Origin: Pegoplata infirma
Taxonomy: Eukaryota > Arthropoda > Insecta > Diptera > Anthomyiidae
Assembly: GCA_963921195.1 (NCBI GenBank)
Contig: OY992538.1
Location: 232,865,462-232,929,461, forward strand
Length of the DNA stretch: 64,000 nucleotides
Direction: 5' to 3'
Part shown: one piece after another, positions 11,856 to 22,754 of the stretch
Position numbering within the stretch: the stretch's first letter is position 1
Layout of the letters: every line of letters begins with the position of its first letter
Translations under genes and position numbers: made by a program
The notes under the pieces: generated by a model
The model's database searches: none
What the model saw: the letters and a program-made list of their open reading frames with translations, nothing else
Told to the model about the DNA's origin: nothing

Positions 11856-12646
11856 TATACCCTCCACTCTAGTGATAGAGGGTTCATATAAGTTTGTCAT
11901 TTCGTTTGTAACACCTCGAAATATTGGTCTAGGACCCCATAAAGTACATGATCGTCGATCGATTTTAAGACGATCTAGCGATGTCCGTCTGTCTGTTAAA
12001 AACACGCTAACTTTTGATAGACTTAACGGAAGCTCCTGAAGTTTGGCATATGTCTTGGCCATTTTCCTGGTCAGGTTGGTATTGCAATCCAGCGAAATCG
12101 GTTCAGTGGTTCAAAAGTTATGAGCAAAATACTGAATTTCGTGAATTTACGAGATAAAAACCACACTAACTTTCGAAAGCCAATTCTGAGAATGCTGAAG
12201 CTTGGCATATATATTTGCCGTTCCCCTGGCATAGTTTGTATTAAATTTCAGCCAATTCGGTCCACTGGTTCAAAATTTATTAGCAAAACCGTGAATTTCA
12301 GATTCACCTTTAATTCATGTGCTGAAAAAACCTAGCATTAAAAAAACAAGCTTTAAAACCATTGGAAAACCACAAAACTACTTTAAAAAGTATTTTTGTC
12401 ACTCAAAAATATTTTAACACTAAAAAAAAAAAAATACACTCGAAAAAAATTTTACACTCAAAAAAAATTAGTAATTTTTCTTTTTTTTTACAAAAATGGC
12501 AAAAAAAAGTTTTTTACTCAAAATAAAATATTTTTAATCAAAATTATTAATTTTTTAACGTTATAAAATTTACCATTCTTTTAAAAGGGCATTGTGGAGG
12601 GTATTCATAGATTCGGCCAAGTCGAATTTAACTTTTCTACTTGTTT
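11856..12646 (+). mobile_element. Mini-me A, full length
   Basis: Starts TATACCCTCCACTCTAGTGA with the inverted match ATAGAGGGT. It continues through CACCTCGAAATATTGGTC, a short TA tract, the core GATCGATTTTAAGACGATC, and a short GTCTGTCTG. Two related ~158-bp body modules follow, starting near 12004 and 12162. Each runs 'GCTAACTTTCGAAAG..TTGGCATAT..GGTTCAAAA'. The element then has CACTCAAAAA blocks and the 3' terminus GGAGGGTATTCATAGATTCG, CCAAGTCGAATTT, TTTTCTACTTGTTT. No frame encodes a recognisable protein. It is a complete reference copy for family A. Confidence 0.88.
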
Positions 12647-12749
12647 CACCTGAAGCTTTATTTATTTCGGTTTGAGTCCATATTAACTATTTCTAAGAAA
12701 TTATAATTTTTGTTGACAATGAGAAAATCCGAATAATAAATTAGCAACA

Positions 12750-13067
12750 CAGGCTAAGTGGAGATTTAGACAGCTTTCGGAATAAGCCACCCTTCCTTTG
12801 TCAGCACTCTTCGATTGTCACAGTTACTGTGTTAAATAACCTGTAGTAGATTTTCTTAGAGTTGCAACCCTTTGTAGCACTTTTCAAGTCTTGAAAAATA
12901 TCCGTTAGGTTTGGATTTTTATTTCATATTTCTAATTCTTAGAAATATTTCTAAATTGGGTTGCAACTCTGAGAAAATCCACTACAGTGTAAGAAATTAC
13001 AACTAACAATAAGTGCTGAAGGATGGTTGGCTTCTTGCGAAAGCTGTCGACATCTCCACTTAGCCTG
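12750..13067. mobile_element. Foldback MITE, CAGGCTAAGTGGAGAT ends
   Basis: 318 bp. TIRs CAGGCTAAGTGGAGAT at both ends continue inward as a near-complete palindrome sharing GACAGCTTTCG and AGAGTTGCAACCC, with a loop of about 100 bp. I could not find a clear target duplication. Confidence 0.8.
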
Positions 13068-13083
13068 TCTTGTCAATTATTTT

Positions 13084-13502
13084 TACACCATCCAACTACG
13101 GTATGGGGGTATACTCACTTTGTCATTCCGTGTGTAACGCATCAAAATATAGGTCTAGGATCCCATAAAGTATATATATTTATGATCAGTGATCGATTCT
13201 AAGACATTCTAGCGATGTCCGTCCGTCTGTCCGTTCATCTGTCCGTCTGTAGTTAACACGATGCAGTCCAAAATAAAAGAGCTAGATTCCCGACATTTGG
13301 CACGGATATGTCTTATGTTCCTAGGCAGGATAAGTTCGCAAATAAGCAAAAACGGACCAGGGGGATAAAAGTTCCCCCTTGAAGAACTAAACCAACCCTT
13401 GAAAATATCACTTTTTTTACATGATTTTTTGTGTTTTTGTTTAACAAATGCAAAATTTTTATGCTACAAGAAGGTCAAGGTCGTGCACTTGGACCCAGAG
13501 AA
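13084..13502 (+). mobile_element. Mini-me B, 3'-truncated
   Basis: Carries the 5' end (variant TACACCATCCAACTACGGTA), the TA tract, the core with ATTCTAAGACATTCTAGCGA, GTCCGTCTGTCC tracts, TTTGGCACGGATATGTC and the AGAACTAAACCAACCC block. It lacks the 3' hairpin. Family B similarity stops near GCACTTGGACCCAG, just before the T-rich repeat at 13525. Confidence 0.82.
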
Positions 13503-13524
13503 TTAGAAAATGTCGTTTTTTCGG

Positions 13525-13790
13525 TCCTAAATTTTCTAAATATTTTTTAGTTTCCTTGAATTTATTCCTGAATTTTTAAGACATTTTCATATTTATCTAA
13601 ATTTTCCAAAGTATGGTCTTAATTTTTTCTAATTTCTTTTGTTTTTTTTTTTTTCTAAATTCACTAAATTTTTCTGATTCTTTTTCAAATATTTACTGAT
13701 ATTTCTTAAACTTTTAGATTTTTTTAATTTTCCAGAATTTTATTAAATTTTTAACAATTTTTTTCAAAGTTTTTCAAATTGTTTTCTTTT
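13525..13790. repeat. T-rich dispersed repeat, copy 2
   Basis: Collinear with 10490-10770 over about 265 bp. It ends TTTTTCAAATTGTTTTCTT, immediately before the 5' end of the next mini-me A, which therefore appears to have inserted at its T-rich end. Confidence 0.65.
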
Positions 13791-16617
13791 TATACCCTCC
13801 ACTCTAGTGATAGAGGGTATATATAAGTTTGTCATTCCGTGCGTAACACCTCGACATACTGGTCTAGGACCCCATAAAGTATATGGGGCATTCCAGGCCA
13901 AATCACTCACTTTTAGACCCGACCCCTTTCGATTTATTTTATTTTTGGATATGTTTTAGTTCTTATTAAATGTAACTTGGACACCAATTTTCAGCCTTTT
14001 ATTCCAAGATGGTGTTGAGTAATCAAAATGGCGATTTTTTTAAAAAAATGGAAAAATTTAAATTTTCAATTAATTTTGACCAGTTAAAAATATAGATATC
14101 TTAAAAAAAGTTGGACAACGTTTTGTTGGTATTTAAATGTAGTTTTAGAAAAAAATATTAAAAATATTATTCGAAGTAATTATCACTTATTTTTTAACGT
14201 TTAAAAATTAAAATCGACTTTTTAAAAAAGTCCGAAACCTTCGATTTTTTTTTACAAACGTCTAAAAGTTCTACTCTTAATTACGCAACTTTTAAGCCAT
14301 AATTCGAGATGTGATCGCAATTTGTTCTATTTTTTTTTTTTCAAATTTTGAAAATTGCACCTTTTATTTTTTGACTCTGATTTATTTTATATGGTGCTCC
14401 AAAAAAAACTAAATTGGTAGATACTGACTCTAACTTACCCTAGATATATTCATTTCGAGGCAAAAATACGCCTCACAAAAATTAAGAACGATCGGACATG
14501 GATAAGGTGTTCCGCATGGGCCTTGAAGTTTAGAAAACGGATTATGTTTTCTCAATTTTTTTGGTATTTTAAGTTAAGTTTTAATTCAAGTGGTTGCAGA
14601 ATTATAATACGGAGTAAAATGCCTCTCTAATAAGGTACCAAAGACTGAAATCGGTTAAAAATCAGCCAAGTTATTACAACTTCCCCAGGCATCTAACGTA
14701 TGGCAGAACACTTGATTAAGCAATATAATACGATTTTGAAAATTCATTGAAATTTTCTACTGTAATAACATTTTTTTTATTCTTCAAGTTCAAATGTAAT
14801 AAGATGACAAGTATTTTTCATATTGTGATTTGCTAACATTTTTTAAATTAGTGCTAAAAATGCCTGCATTTTCAACACCCTTTTGAAATCTCTATTTTAA
14901 AAAAAAAATTCTTTATTTTCTTTTAAAATTTGGAAAAGCCAAAAAAATATTACACTGAAACATGAATAATGAAAAAATGTTATTACAGTAGAAAATTTCA
15001 GTAAATTTAAAAAAAGGGACTCGTATTTTTTAATCAAGTTGTATGGCACACGCTAGATGCCTGGGGAAGTTGTAATAACTTGGCTGATTTTCAACCGATT
15101 TTAGTTTTTAGTACCTTATTAGAAAGGCATTTTACTCCACATCATAATTCTGTAATCATTTGAATTAAAACTTAACTTAAAATACCAAAAAAAATGCGAA
15201 AACAGAAAAAAATTCATATTTTTTCTTGTAATCCGTTATATAAACTTCAAGGACCATGCTAAACGCCTTACACATGTCCGATCGACCTAAATTTTTGTGA
15301 GACGTATATTTACCTCAAAATGAATATATTTAGGGTAAGTTAGGGTCAGTATCTACCAATTTTTTTTTTTTTGAGCTCCATATAAAATAAATCAGAGCCA
15401 AAACATAAAAGGTGCAATTTTAAAAATTTAAAAAAAAAATAGAAAGAATTGTGATCACATCTCGAGTTTTGGCTTAAAAGTTGCGTAATTTAGAGTAGAA
15501 CTTTTATAGTTTTTTACAAAAAAATCGAAGGTTTCGGACTTTTTATAAAAGTCGATTTTAATTTTTAAACGTCAAAAAATAAGTGACAATTACTTCGAAT
15601 AATTTTTTCATATTTTTTTTCTAAAACTACATGTAAATACCAACAAAACGTTGTCCAACTTTTTTTAAAATATCTGTATTTTTTAATGGTCAAAATTAAT
15701 TAAAAATTTCAATTTTTTAATTTTTTGGAGAAAATCGCCATTTTGAAAAATTGATTACTCAACACCATCTTGGAATAAAAGGCTGAAAATTGGTGTCCAA
15801 GTTGCATTTAATAAGGACTAAAACATATCCAAAAATAAAATAAATCGAAAGGGGTTGGGTCTAAAAGTGAGTGATTTGGCTTGGAATGCCCCATATATAT
15901 TCATGATCCTCGATCGATTCCAAGTCAATCTAACGATGTCCGTCCGTCCGTCCGTCTGTCTGTCTGTTGAAAACACGCTAACTTTTGAAAGACTTAACGG
16001 AGGCTCCTGAAGTTTGGCATATATGTTGGGCATTTACCTGGTCAGGTTGGTAAGTATTGCAATCCAGCGAAATCGGTCCAGTGGTTCAAAAGTTATGAGC
16101 AAAATACTGAATTTTGGCAAGGGTTTTTCGTGAATTTACGAGATAAAAAACACACTAACTTTCGAAAGGCTGAGGATGCTGACACTTGGTATATATATTT
16201 ATCGTTCCCCTAGCCTTGTTTGTGTTGAATTTCAGCCATATCCGTTTAGTGGTTCAAAAGTTATAAGTAAAACCGTGAATTTCAGATTAGTATCACCTTA
16301 AATTCACGTGTTGAAAAGCCGTTAAACATGTTTTAAACACATTGGTAAGTCACAAAAATGTTTTACAATGTATTTTTTTTAATCAAAAATATTATATACT
16401 AAAAAAAAATTTTACACTCAAACAAAATTTACACTCAAAAAAAAAGTTAGTAAATTTTTTTTTTTTTTTTTTTTAATTACTAAAACAAAAGTTTTTTTAC
16501 ACAAAATAAAATATCTCTAATCAAAAATATTAATTTTTTCACGTTAGAAAATTTACTATCACTTGTGGAGTGTATTGATAGATTCGGCCAAGTCAAATTT
16601 AACTTTTCTACTTGTTT
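13791..16617 (+). mobile_element. Mini-me A split by a 2-kb palindrome
   Basis: 5' part 13791-13884 stops inside the TA tract. The element resumes at 15893 with ATATATATTCATGATCC and runs through the GTCC/GTCT tract (15939-15967), both body modules (near 15973 and 16152) and the 3' hairpin terminus ending near 16617. The two parts join to a normal mini-me A once the insertion at 13885-15892 is removed. Confidence 0.88.
13885..15892. mobile_element. Large foldback, GGGGCATTCCAGGCC ends, ~1-kb arms
   Basis: 2008 bp. The left end GGGGCATTCCAGGCCAAATC matches the inverted right end GGGGCATTCCAAGCCAAATC. Inverted homology continues, with scattered mismatches, through CACCAATTTTCAGCC, GTTGGACAACG and CCTTGAAGTTTA to a centre near 14890. 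It sits in the (TA)n of mini-me A. The duplication is probably about 4 bp of TA sequence but cannot be resolved. Part of one arm recurs at 61681-62305. No protein is recognised. A transcript would form a very long hairpin. Confidence 0.85.
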
Positions 16618-16869
16618 TTTATAAAAATTGTTTTCATCAACTTTTTTTACCAAAAACAATTTTTTTTCGTAAAATTTTCTTCATCAAATTTTTTTATCAA
16701 AAACAATTTTTTTTCATAAAATTTTCTTCATCAAATTTTTTTTATAAAAAACTTTTTTTTATCAATTTTTTTTTGTAAAAAGCGTTATCAATTTTTTTTT
16801 TCAAAACTTTTGTTTATCAAAAACTCACCAAAATTAATTTTTACCAATTCTGAAGTTTTTCCGACTTCA
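16618..16869. repeat. T-rich tract, ATCAAATTTTTT type
   Basis: Inverse of the GATGAAAAAAATTTT tracts. It lies between the mini-me A 3' end and the inverted family C copy, so it belongs to the A-rich end of that family C element. Confidence 0.6.
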
Positions 16870-17180
16870 ATTTTTTTTTTATATCCACGCCCATGAAAGG
16901 AGCATACTGAAAAAATTAAATTTTTAAATAGGGAAGCATCTTCCCCTTGTTCTATTTTTTCCATTTAATAACTTCGCCAATCTATGAACACAAGACATAT
17001 TAGCGCAAAATTTCGGGAGTCTATGCTCTTTTGTTTCTTTTTGGCGCTTTACATTGATGATCCGACAGACGAACATCGCTAGAATGTCTGAAATTCGATT
17101 TTGCTCATTTACCAAATTTCTAAATCCTTTGGTTTGGACTGCATCTTACTTTCCACTAACAGACGGATCCGAATTCACTC
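16870..17180 (-). mobile_element. Mini-me-like family C copy, minus strand
   Basis: Contains ATCCACGCCCATGAAAG, the short GACAGACGAACATCGCTAG core, and GGTTTGGACTGCATCTTAC with TTTCCACTAACAGACG. Read inverted, these match the 5483 and 39389 copies. GTCY is reduced to two units. Confidence 0.65.
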
Positions 17181-17962
17181 ATTAACCCAATTTACAGTGG
17201 GTTTTATTGATCATTTACTGTAAAACTGTCATACCTCAAAAACCCTAATTTTGCAGAAGATTCTTCTTAATATGAGTTTTTAACAAAAATAATTCTGCAT
17301 CATTAACTCAGCCATTTAATTTTTTTAATTTTTGACACTTTTGTAGTACATGAACAGTAAATATACTACAATACGTATACTTAATATCAAAATCATTAAA
17401 TAAATATTAATCATACGTCTTTAAAGTTTTCCTTTTGCTGTTGTAATCTAAGTGTGACATTTCCACATCTTTTAATATTTCTTAACAAAAATCCATGTTC
17501 TTATTTCAAAACATTAATGTTTCTATTAAAGTCAAAAATGAAAAAAATAAAAAAACATAAATTGTATTATCATTAAAAAATCGTTTAAAATCTCTTACAA
17601 AACATTGATTTTTATTTAACTTACAAACACTTTATAAATAAATAAGTTTTTTCTTTTTTTCCTTTTTTACTACTAAATGTAGCACCTAGAAAAAATTCAC
17701 CTTTAGTGCTTTAAAAAAAATAAAGAAAGAAAAAAACAACAAACCTTAATAAACTCAACAACTTAATAAGCTACGAAAAAATACAAAAAGGATATGTAAA
17801 AAAAATAAATAAAAGAGAATGGAAAATACAGAAAGAAGACTTCTTAAATGTTAATATTCTTTTTTTTTATAAAACAAAAAAACAGCAGAAAAAAATGGTA
17901 ACCAAAAAAATATATACAAAATAAGGTAAACTAAAGTGGCATAATTTCCCTAAAAACAAAAC
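17181..17962. other. AT-rich DNA, nothing recognised
   Basis: A/T-rich sequence with many AAATAAA/ACAAAAA runs. I see no termini, tandem repeats or exon-like segment. Confidence 0.6.
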
Positions 17963-18985
17963 AAACAAGTAGAAAAGTTAAATTCGACTTTGCCGAATCT
18001 ATGAATACCCTCCACAATGCATTTTTTTAAAGGGTAGTACATTTTTTAACGTGAAAAACTTAACAATTTTGATTAGAAATATTTTATTTTGAGTAAAAAA
18101 CTCTTTTTTTGTCATTTTTTTTTTTCAAAAAGAAAAATTACAAATTTTTTTTTTGGGTGTAAAATTTTTTTTCGAGTGTAATTTTTTTTTACTGTAAAAA
18201 TATTTCTTACACAAAATATTGTCATTTTTGTAAAAAAAAAAAAAAAAATTTTGTGTAAATTTTTTTTTGAGTGTAAAATTTTTTTGAGTGTAAAATTTTT
18301 TTTGAGTGTAAAATTTTTTTCGAGTGTAATTTTTAAGTTACCAATGCTTTTAAAACTAAACAAGTTTAAAAAGCATTGCTTTAAAATTAAACAAGTTTGA
18401 AAAGCATTGTTTAGTTACCACCAATGCTTTTAAAACTTGTTAAAACACGTGGCATTTTAGATGAAACTAATCTGAAATTCAAGGTTTTGCTTATAACTTT
18501 TGAACCACTGGACCGATTGAGCTGAAATTTAAAACCAAATAGACCCGGGGAACGGCAAAGATACGTGCCAAGCTTCAGTAGTCTTATTATTGTCTTTCGA
18601 AAGTTATCGTGTTTTTTATATCGTAAATTCGCGAAATACCCTTGCCAAAATTTACACTTTTGCTCATAACTTTTGAACCACTGGACCGATTTGGCTCGAA
18701 TGCAATACCAACCTGACCAGGTAAATGACAAACATATATGCCAAACTTCAGTAGCCTCTGTAAAGTCTTTCAAAAGTTAGCGTGTTTTCTACGGACGGAC
18801 AGACAGACAGACGGACGGACGGACGGACGGACGGACGGACGGACGGACATCGCTAGATCGACTTAAAATCGATCGAGGATCATAAATATATATACTTTAT
18901 GGGGTCCTAGACCAATATTTCGAGGTGTTACAAACGGAATGACAAACTTATATATACCCTCTATCACTAGAGTGGAGGGTATAAA
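17963..18985 (-). mobile_element. Mini-me A, long subtype, minus strand
   Basis: Reads AAACAAGTAGAAAAGTT, hairpin TTCGACTTTGCCGAA, GAGTGTAAAATTTTTT repeats, then three AGCATTG/CAATGC blocks around 18340-18440, two body modules, (GACA/GACG)n at 18793-18848, core, TA tract, and 5' end finishing near GGAGGGTATAAA. About 1 kb, longer than 11856-12646 because of the AGCATTG insertion. It is extremely close to the host copy at 47472-51690 and to 60169-61323. Confidence 0.88.
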
Positions 18986-18989
18986 AAAT

Positions 18990-19490
18990 ATTGTTTATAA
19001 AGGTTAAGCTTAAAATAGTTTTTAGAAAGTTTAATAATGTTTTCTACAGAAAAAGTTTTAAATTATGAGATATTTTTCTGATAGAAAAATTATTAAATTC
19101 TGAGACTATATTGCTCAGAAAATGTTAGATATATTTTTCCTACAGAAATTAAAAATCGAATGGGCAAAAATTGTACTTAGGCACTTTTTCTGAAATAACG
19201 AACCTAGAAACATTAAAGTTGAAATTATGGGTTTGCAGCAGAAAAACATTTTCACAAATTTTGATGGAAAAAGTTGTTGATGAAAAAAAAATTAAATGAA
19301 AAATAAATGTTTAACGAAAAAAAAAAATATAAAAAAGAAAAAAATTATAAAAAAAATAAAAATTTTAAAATACTGTGCTCTATTTTGATAAAAAAAAAAA
19401 TACATAAAAAAATTGTAATAAAAAATATTCACGAGAAATAGTTTAGTTAAATTTTATTCAGCAACTATTGATTTTTTTCACTAAAAGGTG
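18990..19490. repeat. Relics of the ~35-bp repeat and an A-rich tract
   Basis: 19020-19200 contains 'CTACAGAAAAAGTTTTAAATT' type and TTCTGAGAC motifs related to the 43640-45300 array. 19260-19440 is a GATGAAAAAAA-type A-rich tract. Confidence 0.5.
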
Positions 19491-19775
19491 AATTACACTG
19501 TGCTACAAAAACACAAAATCGAATATACTATTAAAATGAGGTAGTTAAGGTTGTAGGTCTTGTCGAAAAGATCACAAAAATGCACATCAAACTTGCCAGA
19601 CACACTCAAATTTTAAAGTTATTGTCAAAAAACGTTTCTTTGGGACTTTTCTCACTAAACCACGTGTAACTTAAACATTTTTCAACCGATTTTAAATTTT
19701 TCAACTGTTTTGGATAGAAGAACGATAGGTCTTTTCATGTTTGTGAATTGGTCTGTACATATAAAAAAGATATAT

Positions 19776-20704
19776 CGTGAACCTATATTCAAAATATGCC
19801 AACTCAAATTTGACCGAAATGAGTTTCCGATGGCAAATAGCTTCCCTATGCAATACCTATCTGTGGCAAAAATTTCAGAGTAAAAAAATAATTTTTTGTC
19901 GTTTTACATTCATTTTTGTTATTCTGCTATTTCAAAGTATATATTTTTGGTGAAAATAAATGCCAACTCCTATTGTAAAATTCCAAAAATTTTTCAAAAT
20001 TTAAAAAAAAAAAAAATTAGACCACATATCTTATTGCATTTGCCATGCTGAAAACGAACCTGGTAAAGATTTTAATATCTAATGGCTAGTTTTCGAGATA
20101 TTGTCATTTTCAAAATATCGGTAAATAGTGTTTGCAAAAAAAAATTGCTTATATATATATGTAACTTTTAAACTATTTATCAGATTGAAACATTATGAGT
20201 CGGGCAAATATAGTCAATGATATAAGCTTTCAAAATAGCTAGTTTGGAGTGACCCTAATACAATACAGCGTGAGTTACAGAGTGTCAAAGTTGACCACCC
20301 TGAGATTAAAAGGATTTCAGAGCTAGTAACTTTCAAAAATAGGCAAAGATTTTTAATTTTTTTTCAGTTTTTGCAATTATTGTACTAAGGATAACAAAAA
20401 CCAAAAAAAAAAAAATTATAAAAATTTTTCCAAAAAAAATGTTTTTTTATTTTCCGACAAAATATGCCAACTCTAAAAAAAAATATTTGTTTTTTGATAT
20501 AATAATAAATGCCATCTCTCAAAAATACGCAAACAAGTCCAAAATATAAAATTTTTGGCATAGGTAAAAACTATTTAGAATATTTAAACCATGTTATGGA
20601 AGGTACATTGTTAATTTTTACAATAATATGCGAAATAACTAGTTTTTTAGCTCTCCCGAACAGTAAGCTTTTTCGAGTTGGCATTTATTGAATATAGTTC
20701 GACG
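19776..20704. mobile_element. Inverted-repeat element, CGTGAACCTATATT ends
   Basis: Left end CGTGAACCTATATTCAAAA followed by ATGCCAACTC; right end, inverted, CGTCGAACTATATTCAATAA followed by ATGCCAACTC. The motif ATGCCAACTC (or a near copy) recurs internally at about 19961, 20466 and 20510. The flanks are ATAT/ATAA. The opposite arm of the host palindrome reads AAAGATATCTATTGATTTTT (about 22477-22496 inverted), which serves as an empty site. Confidence 0.72.
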
Positions 20705-20935
20705 ATAAATTGATTTTTTCAACAATATATAATTTTTTGTTATTTTTTGAAAATTTTTTGAGTTTATCGATTTTTTTCTGCTATAGTTTGTTCAACAACA
20801 TTTACATAAATAAACGTATTCCTAAAGAAAATTTAATTGTGAATACGATGAGCTTTATGCCAAAAAAATCGGATAACAATTGACAGAGTTGTGATAATTT
20901 TTCTAAAAAATAAAATTAAGATTTTGTATGAAATT

Positions 20936-22050
20936 GACGTTCGGATAGGTTAGGTTAGGGGTGGTGGAGCCTAAAGTTCAGACTCCTCGCATAGACCGGC
21001 TGGTCCATAGCGATACCACAATTTCCTTCAGCGACGAGGATAAAACGCGTTAGTCCATGTTGCGAACAGTTTTAGTTGCGTAAGGTTCGTAGTGGCGATA
21101 TCATCCAGATTCTCGATTTCTGCTTTACCTAGTATTCGCTCGCGGTGTCTGGCCAATGCGGGGCATTTGCACAGAATATGTTCAACTGTTTCATCTGTAT
21201 TATGTTCATCACATCTTCTACAATTGGCATCCGAGATAAGTCCCATAGTTTTCGCGTGAAAAGCAATTAGGCAGTGTCCTGTGAACACTCCCGTGAGTAA
21301 ACGACAATTCTCTCTGTTAAGAGAGAGAAGGTAGCGAGTTTTCCCGAGGTCGCAATGCGGCCATATTCTTCTGGTGATACTGCTCGTGCTTAGCTGTCTC
21401 CATTTCCTGTTTGCAATAGAAATGCAACGACAGTCACTTCTCGTCCTATTGTACTGAATCGGGGGCTAAATATGAACAAAAGTTCCTACGCCATCTGCTC
21501 TGAGCTTATCGAGCTCATCAGCTTTCTCGTTCCCATCTACTCCCCTATGTCCAGGTACCCATACAAGAGATACGGTATTATTCCCGGATAGTTTCTGAAG
21601 ATTCTCGTAACATTTAAAAACGACTTTTGATTTAATACAAATGCTCATTAGAGCCTTTAGTGCAGCTTGACTGTCGACGTAAAAGTTTATCATTTTACCC
21701 GTTTCCCCAAGAAACTGTGAGGCTGCCTTATCTATAGCAACTATTTCAGCCTGGAAAATACTACCGTGTAAAGGTAATTTGAAAGACTTCTCTATATCAC
21801 AAACGTCTGAAGTAAAACCGGCTCCAACTCCCGTCGATTGTTTGGAGCCGTCTGTGAAAATATTTATAGCGTCATTTGGAACGCAACGCCAGTCCGACCA
21901 AAATTCTCGAGTCGGAAATTCAACTTTAAATTTCCAGTCGAAAAGTTATTTGGGCACTTTGTAGTCAGTGACAACATTTTCCAAATTGTCCGTGCCTGTG
22001 TCCAAAGTTTCGGCGCCTGAGCCAATTTGACTCCTTGAGACGTTCGGATA
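20936..22050. repeat. 12-bp target-site duplication around non-LTR copy 1
   Basis: GACGTTCGGATA occurs at 20936-20947 and again at 22039-22050, exactly bracketing the inserted non-LTR fragment. The right copy is followed by ACCCAGGC, which continues the host palindrome. The opposite arm has the uninterrupted GTTCAGATAACCCAGGC (inverted, near 22307). Confidence 0.9.
20948..22038 (-). pseudogene. 5'-truncated non-LTR retrotransposon 3' end (RNase H), copy 1
   Basis: A single minus-strand frame from about 22038 to the stop at 21028-21030 encodes the C-terminal end of a reverse-transcriptase polyprotein. The RNase H domain shows all four acidic positions expected of the RNase HI fold: FTDGS, FQAEI, FYVDSQAAL and NEKADEL. 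Further on come LLTGVFTGHC and a Cys/His cluster (CRRC..HILC). That C-terminal arrangement is typical of RNase-H-bearing insect LINEs of the I/Loa/R1 group. Two in-frame stops, TAA at 21946-21948 and TAG at 21466-21468, kill the frame. The reverse transcriptase and endonuclease are absent (5' truncation). After the stop, an 80-bp 3' UTR ends in the repeat CCTAACCTAACC. Clade assignment is uncertain. Confidence 0.88.
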
Positions 22051-22754
22051 ACCCAGGCAAAAAAAAAATAAACGAACATACTAAGAGGTCGCGTATCATT
22101 ATTTTAAAGGTATTTGACCTCCTGAATTCGAGTTTGACCTTGAAAATGCGCTATCTTAATAAGTTTTTGATATATCAATTTTTGTTAAATATCTCAAAAA
22201 CCTGACAAGATAGAGCAGTTTAAAGGCCAGATTCGAATTCAGCGCGCCAAAAACATTTAAAAAAATTATACATGACCATTTATGATAAATTTATTTTTTT
22301 GCCTGGGTTATCTGAACGGCGATTTCCTGCAAAATCTTAATTTTCTTTTTTAGAAAAATTATCACAACTCTGTCAATTATATAAAGTTTGTTAAACGAAC
22401 TATAGCAGAAAAAAATCGATAAACTCGAAAAATTTTCAAAAAATAACAAAAAAAAAATTGATTTTATAGAAAAAATCAATAGATATCTTTCTTTTGCTTA
22501 TTACCCAATTCACACACATGGAAAGCCCTAGCCTTTTTCTATCCAAGACAGTTTAAAAATTTAAAATCGGTTAAAAATTTTCTGAATTACACAAGGTTTA
22601 GTGAGAAAAGTCCCACAAAAAACGTTTTTTGACAATAACTCTAAAATTTATGGGTGTCTGGCAAGTTTAATGGGCATTTTTGTGATCTACTCGACAAGAC
22701 AAACAACCTATACTATGTCACATCAAAAGTATTTTTTTCACTGTAGCACAGTGT

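Larger units (their letters stand above)
19496..22754. mobile_element. Foldback, ACACTGTGCTACA ends, with two insertions
   Basis: TIRs ACACTGTGCTACA at both ends, with arms matching through AAACTTGCCAGACAC and TTATTGTCAAAAAACGTTT to a centre near 22185. The left arm is longer because it holds an inverted-repeat element (19776-20704) and a non-LTR insertion (20948-22038). Removing both leaves arms of similar length. The right arm also lacks about 80 bp, present near 20795-20875 on the left. No coding sequence of its own. Confidence 0.85.

Noticed and set aside
12750..13067. 8-bp target duplication supporting a hAT call for the CAGGCTAAGTGG MITE
   Set aside because: The flanks TAGCAACA and TCTTGTCA do not match.
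13885..15892. 8-bp target duplication for the large palindrome
   Set aside because: Both flanks are TA repeat; left AAGTATAT and right ATATATAT are not identical, so the length cannot be assigned.
18411..18773. 120-codon frame also present at 60366-60728 (similar translation)
   Set aside because: The two frames are the same part of two mini-me A copies. Other copies break the frame, and no domain is recognisable. It reflects element homology, not a gene.
20948..20960. Interstitial telomere (TTAGG) remnant
   Set aside because: Only about two units, occurring precisely at the 3' end of both LINE copies. It is explained as the element tail.
19496..22754. CACTGTG terminus as a recombination-signal (RSS/Transib) heptamer
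   Set aside because: The heptamer complement matches, but there is no nonamer, no 5-bp duplication and no transposase. A short match is expected by chance.
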